Source: Eupeodes corollae (Eukaryota > Arthropoda > Insecta > Diptera > Syrphidae). From it: a stretch of DNA of 64,000 nt. Each line of letters opens with the position of its first letter. Position 1 is the stretch's first letter. The notes below the pieces were generated by a model. The model made no database searches and was not told where the DNA came from. It saw nothing but the letters and a program-made list of their open reading frames with translations. The stretch spans positions 26,571,118 through 26,635,117 of the forward strand of contig NC_079149.1 of assembly GCF_945859685.1 (NCBI RefSeq), given 5' to 3'. A program made the translations under genes and the position numbers. This document shows, piece after piece, positions 1 through 11,371 of the stretch.

Positions 1-590
1 CATTTCAGACGAAATTCAATTTTTACCAACGTTGAGTAATGTTTTTTTAGGTTTCTATTTTTTTATAAAAAAAAATTAATTTGATATTTCTCAAGATTTT
101 TCCCACTGTTAAAAACGTTATTTTTCGTTGTAAAAAATTGTTTTGGAGGTTTTCATTTTTCAATCAATTTTTTATTCATTTTTTATTATTTTTGATTTAA
201 AAAAAACTGTAAATTGGTTCGTTATAACGTTACAATATAATATACAATTTAATTCAAGTCTCTAGCATCATTAGCTCGTGAGGTATTTAGAGTTTACCAA
301 AATGTTCACCTTTTTTTTAAACTGCTATAGTAAAAAAAACCGCTAACGCAATTTTCTTGAGAGCCCTTTTTGCATTTCTCTGCCTTTTTATCTGTATAAC
401 AAAATTTATTTGAAGTCCATATCCTTTCTGGTTCTTGAGCTATGGACGACGAAACGTATGTACGTACACACACACGCACAGAAATCTTTTATTTCGACTC
501 TAGGGACCTTGAAAAGTCGAGAAATGTCAAAATTTTCAATAGGACAAATCGGACCCATTACTATAACTTCCTATGGGAAGTTTAAAAAAT
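1..590 (+). repeat. Dispersed non-coding repeat DR1, copy A
   Basis: This is the most complete copy of a repeat family found at least eight times in the window (here, near 5.1, 13.9, 27.9, 32.35, 35.0, 49.7 and 63.7 kb). Shared blocks in order are an AT-rich body with TTTTTACCAA and TTGAGTAAT motifs, a central TTCTTGAGCTATGGACGAC block, a CGTACACACACACGCAC tract, a TCTAGGGACCTTGAAA block, ACAAATCGGACC, and a terminal imperfect palindrome AACTTCCTATGGGAAGTT near 573-582. Copies diverge just after GAAGTTAAAAATAT, which marks a terminus. The short reading frame at 410-646 is broken differently in each copy, so I treat the family as non-coding. The class is unknown; no terminal inverted repeats or RT are visible. 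Confidence 0.75.
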
Positions 591-2640
591 CTACAGCTTC
601 ATTTTTGAGAAATCTTGATTTTTTTGCGAAATATTTTGTTTTGTGACTACTGCTATTTTTAGTCTTAAAAACACGTCTAACACGAATCGGCTAAAAACCT
701 GAATTTCCACATTTGGACTCACTCGACTAAATGGTTTAAGCTGTAGGGGTAAGTCCAGATTTTCGGCTTCTATACCATCGTAATGTCATGTTTGATTACA
801 ATCTTGTGTTCAAAATGTTTTACGAATGTAAACCTTGCCTAAAAGTTCCTATGTGTCGCAAGTAAAAGAAGCAGTTACACCAAATCAAAAAACTAAATGC
901 AATTCTTTGACCTAAAACCTTTTCGCCTAACTTAAAAAGAAATAAGAAATAATGTATAACTTTTGTATTTTTTTCAACAATATAAACTCAATTATTTAAA
1001 AAAAAAAACATACAATTAAAATTCTATTTAATTTTAATAAAACGTTCAAATTGAAAACATTTTCTAAAACCGACATAAAAATTTAATACACTCGACAGAA
1101 AAGTCTACAGTTTTGGAATTATTCTATAAAAATTTAAACTAAATTTTGAAGGAATGTACTGACTCACAAAAAAGGTTAAAATTTGTCTAAGTTTTAAATA
1201 TAATTAATTTTAAAATTTCCCTATTTCGAAATGAATTTTTCGAGGTTAATAAAAGTTTTCAAGTGCCATGGAATGATTAACAAAAACGATTCAGCATCTA
1301 TTAGGCCTCAAATCAAAACAAACATTTTATAAGGTATGATTTCTATTCTTATTGAATTTTACGCTACATTCAATATTTCTACCGTGATTTGTTACATTCA
1401 CTGATTCTAACACCTTAACGTGTGAAAAAATTTCACATCAAGCCTACAATAATATTTCACATCACAACCTTCGCAACAGTTTGGATTTATTTTTAGGTGA
1501 AAAAAAAAACGAATTTTATTTTAAAGTAATGAGAATTAAGAAGTACAAATATTCCATTTACAAATAATTAAATAATTTAATTTAATTTTATATCCCAGAT
1601 AACTATACAGGAAACTATTTCTTTTAAAAAGCCACATCGGAGTTGAATTAGGAAAACGTTTCCAAATGACGGGAAATTATTTTTGGCACCATTTTGGTTT
1701 TCGCAAATTTTTCGTAAAAATTTTAAAAATCTTAATTTTATCTTTAAACTTTATCATCTCCCAATTTTCAAAACTCCTTAAATCTTAAAAATATTGTTCC
1801 ACAAAATCAAATTCAAAAACATTTTCTTAGTGACTAAGACAAAAGTTGTTCTTTTTGAAATATGTTTGAGAAGTATTAGATTTTGCAATGTGTCAAAATA
1901 AGACCTTAAGACATATTAAACATTTAATTCGTTTTTTTAAATTACTATTTTTGAATGAACATTTTAATATTTTCATTTTTCAGAAAAAATATAAAAACAC
2001 GTGTAGATGCATTCTAAAAATTCCTTGCAAACCTTTATTTTATTCCCATTAAACTTTTTGTAATGGATTCCATGAAAAAGAAATTTTCAAATAACTACAA
2101 TATTGGCGGGATATTTTGAAATGTGAGACAATTATTCCACAAACATCAACAATTTATAAAGTATTCAAATTTGAATTCATCATAACATTGCATTGGTATT
2201 CAGAATTGATTCTAGAAATCTATTGGAATTTTTTTATAGGTACCTGCTTATTTCTCAGAACTTTTAATACCTAAAGGTAAATTTTAAAATCCGATGATCT
2301 ATATATTGACCATGAAACATTCCATTACACCGTAAATAAAATATAAACTATTCAATTGAACTAAATATTAATTCTCAATAAATATTTTATGCAATTCTAA
2401 AAATTTCACATTCCGAAACACAATAATTAGTCAGGCTTTTTGAGTTAAAAAAGGGATTCAATTGCTTAGGTTATTCTCTTTCACAGCTCAATTTACTTAA
2501 AGCGAAAAGGGTAAAAATAAATCCCACGTAAATGGCCAAATTTACTTATAACCAATCAACAGGATTTTTCTAAGGAAACAAACAATCGTTATTTTTAAAA
2601 TAAATTGCACTCAACCTACCAAGCTTCCTTTATAAAGGTT
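591..2640. other. AT-rich stretch without a recognised gene
   Basis: I see no open frame with family features, no RNA gene and no clear tandem array. The sequence is rich in A and T runs and has in-frame stops everywhere. It could be intronic or intergenic. Confidence 0.6.
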
Positions 2641-4441
2641 CTTATGTACTTACGTACAATTTACATATCTTCATACGTCAAACCTCTAGAGCACACCCTT
2701 TTTCTACCTTCCTATAGGTCCTAAGGTACTTAAATGCTGCCTTGTGGTTGCAATTGCCAGGTTTTTCAAAAATTGATGCTGAAACCGAAAAATGACGTTC
2801 GCAAATACCGGTATAATTTTCCGGTTATTTGCTGAAGCCTGTTGTCATCATTTTTCTTTTACAGACACGACTATTTTCGCCCTCCTTTCCCCTGCTGCCT
2901 GCACAACTTCTGGCATTCTCATCATCATCGTTTACAAAACTCCATCCAAAGAAAAGAACACAGAGGTATTGGTATGGATTGGGTGTAGGTACCTATAGCC
3001 AGAGCCATAGCTACAACCATCAGGCTTAAAATGAACATGGAGTACATGAAGTTAGTTAACGAATTCAAAATATGTATTTCTTAGGTGCAATGCTCCCAAG
3101 TCCCAATACCAATTCCAACATCTGCTTGAAAATTGCCCAACAACTGCAGCAGCTACCATACAACATCAGCAGTACTGGCAGGCAGCAGGCTACAAGCGGA
3201 AAGCGGCACCAAGCGAGATACAAGAGAACCAGTGGTACAAGTCTATAACTTGTTGAGGTTTTGCAATCGAACACAAAACAAACAACGACAAAAGCAACAA
3301 CACCAACAACAGACAAATAAAGTGGAGAACGAACAAACAAAAAGGGAGACAGAATAAAGATACAACATCCAACAAAAAAAGATACAATTAATTCGATTAT
3401 CCACGCACCATTCCAATCCCAAGTCCAGACAAAAAATGTTGAAAGACTCCACCGACCGACCGTAATTTTCGTCTCGTACCGTAATTATGCTTCCATTTCC
3501 TTCATCCAGATTCCAGATGCTGCAACTCTCAGATATACAATTAATCTTTTATTCGTGACAAAAAAAAACATCACTTTTTGATAGAAGATATTTTCCTTTC
3601 ACTTCAAAACATTCACTCCATCATTTTTTCACTTTGGATTCTCGTGAATCTATTTTTTGAAATTTTAATCTCAAAGATTTTTTATCTGAATTCTTGGTTC
3701 AAAAAACGAACAAGATTTATTTTAATTTATTTGAAATCTTTCACAATCAATTACAACGACCAAAGATAGATACGTAGATACTCACGTATGTGTACGAAAA
3801 ACAAAAAAAGATACAAAGATACACGATTCGTGAGAAGTTCACATTCGATAAAATTGAAAATGATATTTCACGCGCTAACGTACCGTTCAATATGCAGTTA
3901 CCGTGCTAACTAACTATCTGGTGGCGGTCAGGCTTCGGCTTCGCGCTTCGCTAAGGTCTTTTGCAGATTAAAGTCTGCAAGGTCTGTAAGGTAGGTAAGT
4001 TGAGGTTTTTTTTTTGGTGGAGCACTAAGGTGGGGGCGTACAGTGGGGGGAGATTGTACTAAAACGAGTGGAGGATAGAAACTGGGAACAGTTGGTCGGT
4101 TTGCAGAGAGATACAAAATATTGGGAACAGTGTTTGTGGAGTTGCGCTGCGCAGGTTTTATCTTTTGTGTCTCTGATTCTGTTTCTGATTCTTCGGCTCT
4201 CCCCAAAGTTCGTATATTTTATTTTTCTTTTGTTTTTATTCTTTTTTTCTTATTTTTCAAACTTGATGTACCGGTTTTTGTGTTATCCGACGACCGACGA
4301 CGACGACGCTGTGCATGTTACGTTTGTCTCTTCAGATCCAGCCTCGTCTTATCCACATTCGTCGTAGTCTTTGGAACGCAACATTCTTTTTCTGTTGTTG
4401 TTGTTGGTATTTTTCTTCTTCTTCGATTCTTTTTGGTAAAG
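2641..4441. other. Less AT-rich, regulatory or leader-like stretch
   Basis: Base composition is more mixed than in the flanks. There is a CAA/CAG-rich tract at about 3280-3345, a GC-richer patch at about 3920-4060, and CGACGACGACGACG at about 4293-4310. Open frames exist on both strands (for example 3928-4206 on the minus strand) but show no domain. The stretch ends directly at the candidate signal-peptide ATG at 4442, so a promoter plus 5' leader is a reasonable reading. I could not fix a start site. Confidence 0.35.
3280..3345 (+). repeat. CAA-rich (opa-like) low-complexity tract
   Basis: Imperfect CAA/ACA repeats, with GCAACAACACCAACAACAGAC in the middle. Such tracts are common in dipteran leaders and introns. 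In one frame it reads as a glutamine-rich peptide, but no conserved domain surrounds it. Confidence 0.6.
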
Positions 4442-4486
4442 ATGTTGAAGTTGATTGTTGGACTTTTGTTGTGTACTTGGTTAAAA
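4442..4486 (+). CDS. Candidate first coding exon of a secreted protein (partial)
   Basis: The ATG at 4442 opens 15 codons reading MLKLIVGLLLCTWLK. This is a lysine near the start followed by a hydrophobic core, the shape of a signal peptide. The exon would end at 4486 on a codon boundary, followed immediately by GTAAGT, a near-perfect 5' splice site. The upstream 100 bp is pyrimidine- and TTG-rich, like an insect 5' leader. A short first exon that splits the signal peptide is common in insect secreted-protein genes such as those for cuticle proteins. No matching second exon is recognised downstream; it may lie far away or outside the window. The frame stays open to 4501 without splicing, so the exon is a prediction. 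It could also be a chance ATG followed by a chance donor. Confidence 0.35.
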
Positions 4487-5123
4487 GTAAGTATCGTATG
4501 AAACGTAAACGTACGAAGAAGACAATAAAGACAAATTTAATAAGAGAAGGTACCTAGGTACAACAAGGTGTAGGTATAGATAGATAGAGGAGGCATGAAT
4601 GGTCCCAAAGTCGTGTGAAAAAAATCCAATTTCTTGGAAGCCAAAAAATGTTTTAAGCTCAAAAAATTTAGATATTTATGTAGTTAGGTTATGGTGCAAC
4701 CAGGTTTTTCGTCAGTAACAAGCTTGAGAGATTTTCTTAATGGTCGTCTTCCTCTGAGCATTTTAAACCAAAACTTTTGTCTTCAGAACCATGTTATTAG
4801 TATACAAGCCTATGTAATGCCAGCACTTGGAGTTTTATTTTTCTATTGTCTGGTATACCTAGGTACTTAATACAAATTTTCTGACCTCAGATAGCTGAAA
4901 TTAGTGTAGGAGCCTATTAACAGGTCAAATGACTGAAGGTTGTCCCTAAGAAGTAGTATTTATTTTAGCAGATTCAATAAAGAGGAACATTTTCAGAATA
5001 ACTTAAACCTATGTAAAAATTGTTCATAGCCTCAACCGATATAAATAAAATTTATCTCAAAACTGATGTTACTAAAAAAAAGAGTCTGGAATGCGACCCA
5101 CACTGATAACTTCCCATCCCATC
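4487..5123. other. Non-coding stretch after the candidate donor
   Basis: There is no open frame with protein features. It begins with the GTAAGT donor and contains a TAGATAGATAGAGG microsatellite scrap near 4580. Otherwise nothing is recognised. Confidence 0.5.
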
Positions 5124-5337
5124 TGTCGATTTGTCTTGCTTAAAAGTTTGTCATATGTACTCGTATCAATTATTACCAAATTTGCGTACTTTTTTTTGTA
5201 GATTTTATTTTTTATGAAAAAACGGACTGTTGGATTTTTAAATAAAAATTACTGAATATCGAAAACAATATTTCCTGTGAAATAAAATAAGTTTGAAGCC
5301 AATATTTTCAATTTTTGAAAAGCTATTTGAGGCGAAA
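5124..5337 (+). repeat. DR1 copy E (truncated)
   Basis: It shares GTCGATTTG, CTTGCTTAAAAGTTTG, the TTTTTTGTAGATTTTATTTT and ATGAAAAAACGGACTTTGG-like blocks and GAATATCGAAAACAATAT with copies D and F. It is cut off by the gypsy fragment that begins at 5338, so it lacks the central ACAC block and the terminal palindrome. Confidence 0.65.
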
Positions 5338-5621
5338 GCACTCGATTTCTTGGGATACTGCGTTTCCGAAAATGGAATAATTCCTTCGTAAGAACGAGTA
5401 AAAGCCATCAACGAATTTCCTAGTCCGCGCTCCATCAAACAACTTCAGCGCTTTCTCGGCATGATAAATTTCTACAATCGTTCTATGCCAAGTATGGCAT
5501 CTAAAGCTAAAGTTCTTTACGAACTTTTAAAAGGCGTAAAAGCAAATAAAAAAGAGACTAAAAAACGATTTTTCAGCGGTCAGACGTTTGCGAAGAAGCT
5601 TTTCAAGTTCTCAAAAGAGAC

Positions 5622-5888
5622 TTGTCCCAATGCACTATGCTTTTTCACCCAAAGCCTCTAGCGCAAATCAGTATTATGGTAGACGCTTCTAACGACGCTA
5701 TCGGAGGAGTACTCCAGCAATACCATAATAGCTTTTGGGAGCCTTTAGGTTTCTTTTCAACTCGTTTGAGCCCAGCCCAAAGAAAATACTCGACGTTCGA
5801 TCGCGAACTCCTCGCAATTTTCAAAAACGTTAAACATTTTCGGTATTACGTGGAAGGTAGACAAATTTACTGTTTTCACCGACCATAA
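5622..5888 (+). pseudogene. Gypsy-1 RNase H segment
   Basis: An 88-codon open frame covering most of a retroelement RNase H: VDASNDAIGGVLQQ near residue 21, then the STRLSPAQRKYSTFDRELLA stretch with the catalytic Glu. The frame is lost at 5888, where the downstream FTDHKPL-like segment continues in another frame. RNase H degrades the RNA strand of the DNA-RNA hybrid during reverse transcription; this copy is incomplete. Confidence 0.85.
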
Positions 5889-6039
5889 GCCGCTCACAAA
5901 GGCAATATGTTCCAAAACTGAAAAATCGCCCCGTCAAACGCGCCACTTAGAGTTTATCGCAGAATTTACTACCGACATTCGTTACATCAAAAGCATACAA
6001 AATATCGTCTACGATACTTTATCGAGATCGTATGTTGAA

Positions 6040-6324
6040 TTGGTCGATTTCAACAATGTCAGTATTCCAAGTCTGTTAAAAGAACAAGAAAACGATGAAG
6101 AGCTTAAATCAATTTTAAAACTTTCCAAAACATCTTTCAAGTTAGAAAAAGTAAATATTCCAATAAATGACGGTGAAATATGGTGCGAAACATCGACTGG
6201 TAAAAATCGTCCGTATGTGCCTGAAATTTTTCGACGAACAATTTTTGATAACCATCACAAACTGTCACATCCAGGTTCAAAAGCAATGCGTAAAATAACA
6301 ACAGCAAAATACTTTTGGCTTTAA
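6040..6324 (+). pseudogene. Gypsy-1 linker and integrase zinc-binding segment
   Basis: A 94-codon frame. Residues 1-60 are the variable RNase H-integrase linker. Residues 60-94 carry the His-x-His part of the HHCC zinc finger (NHHKLSHPGSKAMRKI) and the KYFWL motif typical of gypsy integrases. The cysteine pair and the DDE core are missing after the stop at 6322. Confidence 0.8.
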
Positions 6325-6428
6325 ATGAACAGTGATGTTAACAGATGGACAAAAAGTTCCGAGAGTTGTGGAAGATTGCTAAGTAAATACGTGGACAGGC
6401 GATTAAAGCCACATCGCCGGTAAAATTA

Positions 6429-6960
6429 ATGAAATTTAAAATGCATTTTGAGAGCTTACTTTCGCAACCAAATATCTTATACACTCTTCCTCAGCAAAAT
6501 GATCCAGAGTTAGATTATCCTATTGAGCTGCACGAGATATATGAATTTTATAAAAATGCATATTTATCTCTAATTGTAGAAATACAGAAGTTATTCACTG
6601 GGATTCTTGAAACTGCAACGCTACCGTCATCTTTCAGAGGATTCATTATAAACCCACTGTTCAAGAAAGGATATACATATGTTGTGTCAAACTATTAAGG
6701 AATTTCATTTCTTGACAATGTTTCTTTCTAAACTTGCACCGTCTATAAATGCACTGGACATAAGAAATCACTTGTCTGAAAAGCTGGGTTTCCCATTTAA
6801 GTTAAATGTTGAGAAAATTTTACATCGTAACCATACTAAACAATCATCCTTTAAAATACGTGTATCTAACTCAATATTTCATGTTTTAAATTCACCATCG
6901 TTTTGACCTAAAGGAGTAATAGTTTATGAATTTTTGAATAAGTCGAACAACCCTTTTCTA
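6429..6960 (+). mobile_element. Non-LTR retrotransposon RT N-terminal fragment
   Basis: The frame at 6429-6698 contains YEFYKNA followed by LPSSFRGFIINPLFKKG and VSNYRGISFL across a frame change near 6690. This is the domain 0/1 signature of non-LTR reverse transcriptases (P-x-x-F/W, I-x-PL-KKG, NYRGIS). A second frame at 6679-6906 continues with no clear motif; it resembles the low-complexity C-terminal tail of such elements, but this is uncertain. A deletion joins HEIY directly to EFYKNA, where the usual PGxD segment is absent. No catalytic motif is present. Confidence 0.6.
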
Positions 6961-7044
6961 TAGTATCGTACATCGCTTAACCACCGTCAAAGCGGCTTAA
7001 AAATTTGTTAATTTACTACCGAAACGTAAAGATGTAAGACCAAC

Positions 7045-8415
7045 ATGGTTTATAAAAACATTAAAAATCTTCCTGACGATATCATAATATTGACCGAAAC
7101 ATGGCTCAACACCTCTATCTCGGACTCGGAGCTTTTTGACTCGTCTTATCAAGTCTTTAGACGTGATCGTAATATTTCAAACGATTCAAAAGCCGTTGGT
7201 GGCGGAATTCTTGTCGCTATCAACAATACTTTAGCTGGTTACCTGATTGACGACTTTTGATCAACAGACATCGAAATACTATGCTTGAAAATAAAATAAA
7301 ATGGCATCAGGACATTTATTTATTGCAACAGCATGTATACCTCCAAGCTTCAAGAACGTGGTTTATGAAAAACTAAACAACTGTATAGAAAGTATTTATA
7401 TCCTTTTGAAAACTGAAGGCGTAGTACTGGTTGTTCGTGATTTTAATTTACACAATCTCAATTAGATTCAAATTGACGACGATTCGTCAACGTCTAGGTT
7501 CCAATAAACGGGTCATCTTCAAATAAGCTCTTATTAACAGATGGTATATCTTCAAGTGGCTTAAGTCAACACAACGGTTTTGGAAAAACACTCGATCTGT
7601 TATTTTTCTCCGAAACCATATGCTCTAAAGCATCTGTGCTTTCTTCTGATGTCAAAATTGTGGACGAAGATCGCCATCATCCTGCGTAAGACATAGCACT
7701 TAATTTAAAGATGGCTTCACCTAATTGCTTTCTAATAACAACAAACTAGAATTCAGCTTTAGTAGGTGTAATTTAGAAAACCTTTTTAACTTAATATGTA
7801 CGATCAATTGACGATATGTGTAACATTTTTTATTTAACTCTTTTTGTCTGTTTCTACAAAACGATTCCATTTGAAAATACTCGAAATAACTTCCACCATG
7901 GTTTCATTTTCACGTTAAAAACTTAAAAAACAAAAGGAACAAAGTTTGGATAAAGTATAATCAAACAGGAACGATGATGATTATAGGACAATCATTATAG
8001 TAAAACAACTTTTCACTGACTACTCTAATACTCTAACATCTTTTATGACGACTACATTCGAAAAATTGAATTAAACCTTAAAGGTAATTCTGACAGTTTT
8101 TGGAAATTCGTTAATCTTAAGAAGAAAACATGTTTGCAAACTACTTGAAAGATGCTTTTGTAGATCATAATACTATTAGTTTTCGTAGCACATCTACCAC
8201 TGTTTCAAATTTCCACCACCTAAATTCTATCGATTTCGATGTAAGTAAGGATACTGGCTTTAAAAGTATCCTACAACTTGACGAATGTTTTGGTCCTGGT
8301 CCCAACGGTGTATCATCATCCATTTTAAAAAAATGTGCAGTGTTTCCTTTTATCTGGAAGAGCTCCTTCATAATACCAGAACAAAAAAAAGGTCTTAAAA
8401 AAGAAATAATGAACT
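7045..8415 (+). mobile_element. Degenerate Jockey/CR1-type non-LTR element (EN plus start of RT)
   Basis: The first frame (7045-7260) shows ILTETWLNTSISDSELF and a glycine-rich GGGILVA, the signature of an APE-type endonuclease. The region to 8100 is riddled with stops but still reads in pieces (IPPSFKNVVYEKL, VVRDFNLHNLN, where canonical GDFN has become RDFN). The frame at 8130-8400 has GPGPNGVSSSILKKCA and IWKSSFIIPEQKKG, the start of RT. It is cut at about 8424 by the 5' end of RTE-1 and does not resume after RTE-1. Stop density suggests it is among the oldest elements here. Confidence 0.75.
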
Positions 8416-8424
8416 ACTGTTTGA

Positions 8425-10093
8425 TTATTTTCCTGGGCGATTTTAATGCCAAGCATATAAAGGGAAGAAATATTTGGTGGAATAATCGGGAAAACAGCCT
8501 GCACGAAAACACTTCCGACACGGATTCAGGCTCATAGATTTTGATACGGGGGCGAAACTTCATGGTAGCCAGTACGCGTATTCCAAACCTCAACATGCAC
8601 AAAAGAACTTGGAGTTCTCCAGATCAATATACCGTCAACCAAATTGACCATATTGCTATCGACGCCAAACACGCTTCCAGCATCATAGATGTCCGAACTT
8701 CCCGAGGAGCTAACATCGAATCGGACCCCTACCTCGTTGTAGCCAAGGTAGCACTTCGGTTTTCCAGACCCAAGGCAAGACAGGGAGGTGCTGGGAGAAG
8801 ATACAACGTCGAACGGCTACAATTGCTAGAGATCGCCAAATCCTTTTCCGACCGAGTTACAAGTAACCTTTCTCGAAGTTCTCTGTCGCCAACACAATGT
8901 ATCGAAAACCAGTGGCAACATTGCCAAGATGTAATCAGAGAAGCCGCCTCCGATGTGCTGGGTTTCAAACAGCCACCAACAAGGAACTCCTGGTTTGATG
9001 AGGAATGTCGGCAGGCAAATGCAGCCAAACAACAGGCAAGCAAAGCGGCGCTGCATAAAAGGACGAGAGCTGCTCATGAGCTCTACGAGTAAAAGAGGCA
9101 AGTTAATGCTGAGGATATGGAAAGACCACTTCTTCAGACTGTAAAACGGCGACGACGCACGTACTGAATTATGCTATCAGGCAGGATGATCCATTCAACA
9201 TAGACGACGAAAGCTAAAAATCCCGTCCTCCCGACCTAGACGAAGTTAAGATTGCCATATCTAAGCTGAAGTCTAATAAAGCCGCTGGAGCGGATGGCTT
9301 GAATGCCGAGCTCTTTAAAGCAGCTGGAGATTAGTTGGAGTATATAAGAGGAAAGAGAGGAGCATGCAACAACTTATCTGTAAGATATGGTAGGAAGGAA
9401 GCATGTCCGATGGATGGAACCTCAGTATTGTTTTCCCAGCCCTGCAAAAAGGCGACCCTCAAAACTGCACCAACTATGGATGAATCAGTCTACTTAAAAT
9501 CGCTAACTAAATCTTCTCTGCCGTAATATGTGAAAGTCTAATACGAATCGTCAACAACCTGATAGGTCTTTATCAGTGTGGTTTTAGACCAGGAAAGTCC
9601 ACAGCCAGATCCTGGAAAAAACCCTAGAACACCAAATCGACACCCACCATCTTTTCATTGATTTCAAGGCCTCATATGACAGCATCTACAGGGACGAGCT
9701 GTATAGAGCCATGTCTAGTTTTGGCTTCACTGCCAAACTCGTCCGTTTGTGCAGGATGACCATGGGGAACAAAAGGAACGATAAGCTGTACGGGCTGTAT
9801 AGTGACGTAGACTTAGCCGGAAGGGTATAAGTCCAACGACTAAGATGACTGGGTCACGTAAACCGCATGGAAACCAAAGCTCCGTCCCGGAAAGTCTTCA
9901 AATCCAAACCCACAAGACAGCGCAGTAGAGGAATACCGCGGATCAAGTGGCACGCACAAGTAAAAAGTGACCTCACTTAACTTAGAGCGCGAAACTGGAG
10001 ACATCTAGCTAGCCACCGAGCTAGATGGAGAAGTTTGTTGGGTGAGGCCCTAGTTCACACAGGACTGTAGCGCCACCTTAAGTAAGTAAGTAA
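8425..10093 (+). mobile_element. RTE-clade non-LTR retrotransposon, copy RTE-1 (subfamily B)
   Basis: Truncated at the 5' end: it begins in the endonuclease GDFNAK motif and runs through the EN C-terminus, the linker and scraps of RT to the 3' end. A deletion near 9768 joins the RT palm (LVRLCRMTMG) directly to the C-terminal region (NDKLYGLYSDVDLAGRV), so the catalytic YADD is missing. The 3' end is complete: the ORF ends in HTGL, then GGACTGTAGCGCCACC and a (TTAAG)TAAG tandem tail at 10078-10093. Proteins of this family are often named craniofacial development protein 2-like in insect annotations. It closely matches RTE-4 and RTE-6. Confidence 0.9.
8541..9092 (+). pseudogene. RTE-1 endonuclease C-terminus and linker
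   Basis: A 183-codon frame. It includes VNQIDHIAIDAKHASSI (residues 35-51) and the end of the APE-type endonuclease, where the expected SDHYLV reads SDPYLV, a lost catalytic His. The basic, Ala- and Arg-rich linker follows to KRTRAAHELYE before a stop at 9090. Its neighbours in the same element are in other frames. It is non-functional. Confidence 0.85.
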
Positions 10094-10122
10094 AAGAAAA
10101 GAAAATAATTAATTAAAAATTA

Positions 10123-10765
10123 TTAATATTGATCACTGACATGATGTTTCTTCATGTCTCTATTATTGGCTTCGTTGAACAAATTTCTATTCATTTGTGA
10201 TAGACCGTCACTCCATCTTTTATTGGGTCGTCCTGCTGGTGTCTTGTTTTCTAGTCTCCATTTCGTTGTCAGTTTTGTCCATCTTTGGTCTTTTTGTCGA
10301 GACGCATGACCTGCCCATCTCCATATTAGCTTTATTGTTCTATTTATGACGTCATTTTGCACCCTTTAACTTGGGTATAGATTTAAATTATTCCTTTCCA
10401 TTTTGGTTTGACATGTCCTTATAGCTGTTTAAGTGTTTTTGCAAGTTAAGTTCATTGTTTGTAGTCCGTAAGAGAGGACCAGTAAAATATCACAGTCAAA
10501 AACATATTTCATTGTATAAGGACTATGACCAAATTTAAAAAAATATGTTTAAAGCTTAAGGCCAGAATTGTTTTCAGCTATTTGTGATGCGTTTGTTAAT
10601 TCCTATATTCATTCTTTTCGTCCTTTAATGATTTTAGCTGTCTCAAATATACGTAATCTTCTAAGCGTTATTTCTCATGCCTTTAGTTTTTGATTTGTGT
10701 CTTTGAAGTTCATAATTCTTAGACAAGGTAGTTTTTTTTGTCAACATTTCTTGAATTTGTATTGC
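10123..10765 (-). pseudogene. RT C-terminal fragment of another non-LTR element
   Basis: On the minus strand 10123-10362 reads IKLIWRWAGHASRQKDQRWT, then GRPNKRWSDGL. This is the LKWxWAGHVAR...GRPxxRWxDD signature found at the C-terminus of many insect non-LTR endonuclease-reverse transcriptases. Upstream on the same strand (to about 10765) is a broken VLSYGLQTMNLTCKNT segment that matches the preceding LTYGxxTWxLTKK motif. It differs clearly from the RTE copies in this window, so it is a separate family. It abuts the RTE-1 tail in opposite orientation. Confidence 0.7.
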
Positions 10766-11364
10766 TTTTGTAGAAATAAAACAAATAATAGCAACTTTCA
10801 ATCAACTCCCTTTTTAACGAAAATAATATTCATACAAAAATTGTGAGTTTGTCGAAATTATGAAAGGAAATCATACATTTTTCAATTTTAATGTTTACAA
10901 CCAAGTGTTTTCATCTGAAAATATCAAAACACTAATTTTTTCTGTATTTTGAAGAAAACCAAATAAAAATCCTAAACACTTAATTTCTCAAAACTCAGCG
11001 CAACTGCCCCAAGTACACTTTTTTATAATTGCGTTCTTTTTTTAGCTTAATTGTCATGGAATAATATTTTCGCAGTAAATAATATTTCAGGAAACGCAAC
11101 AAAAAGTCACGAAAAAAACAAACACTTATCATGCGAAAAAGGAAATGCTGAATAAACAAGCAAACAAAGCAACAACAACAAGAATAAAAAAAAACTCATC
11201 CCTGCAAATTTATTCTAATTATTAACACCTTTTTCCTTTGCGTTGTTGTAGTCTCACTTTTTGTCACTTTCGGTTTGTCAACATACGGCGGCAGCGACAG
11301 ACGACGACGGAACAACGTGTTGGAGAGCATTGTCAGTGAGATATGAATCTGGATCTAGATCGGG

Positions 11365-11371
11365 TATATAA
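11365..11371 (+). promoter_or_regulatory. Candidate TATA box
   Basis: TATATAAGGG lies in a locally GC-richer context. About 28 bp downstream (11392-11398) is TCACGGT, a partial match to the insect initiator TCAKTY. I found no convincing downstream promoter element and no clear coding start in the next few hundred bases. It is a plausible core promoter but unproven. Confidence 0.3.

Larger units (their letters stand above)
5338..6425 (+). mobile_element. Ty3/gypsy pol fragment (Gypsy-1)
   Basis: This is an internal piece of an LTR retrotransposon polyprotein, split among frames. It begins in the RT thumb/connection with FLGYCVSENGI, then FLGMINFYNRSMPSMASKAK (5452-5511). RNase H follows, with VDASNDAIGGVLQQ (first Asp codon 5682-5684), DRELLAIFKN and a FTDHKPL-type motif after a frameshift near 5875. 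It ends in the integrase zinc-binding region with HHKLSHPGSKAMR near 6255-6290. There is a stop at 5393 and others follow. No LTR, primer-binding site, RT active site or integrase core is present, so it is dead. The left edge abuts DR1 and the right edge is followed by a non-LTR piece. Confidence 0.9.

Noticed and set aside
3928..4206. 92-codon minus-strand frame, Ser/Pro-rich
   Set aside because: There is no domain, it overlaps open frames on the other strand, and nothing supports splicing or a start site.
4121..4501. 126-codon frame ending at the candidate exon
   Set aside because: Most of it is Phe/Val/Leu-rich translation of T-rich leader. Only the final ATG segment before GTAAGT looks meaningful.
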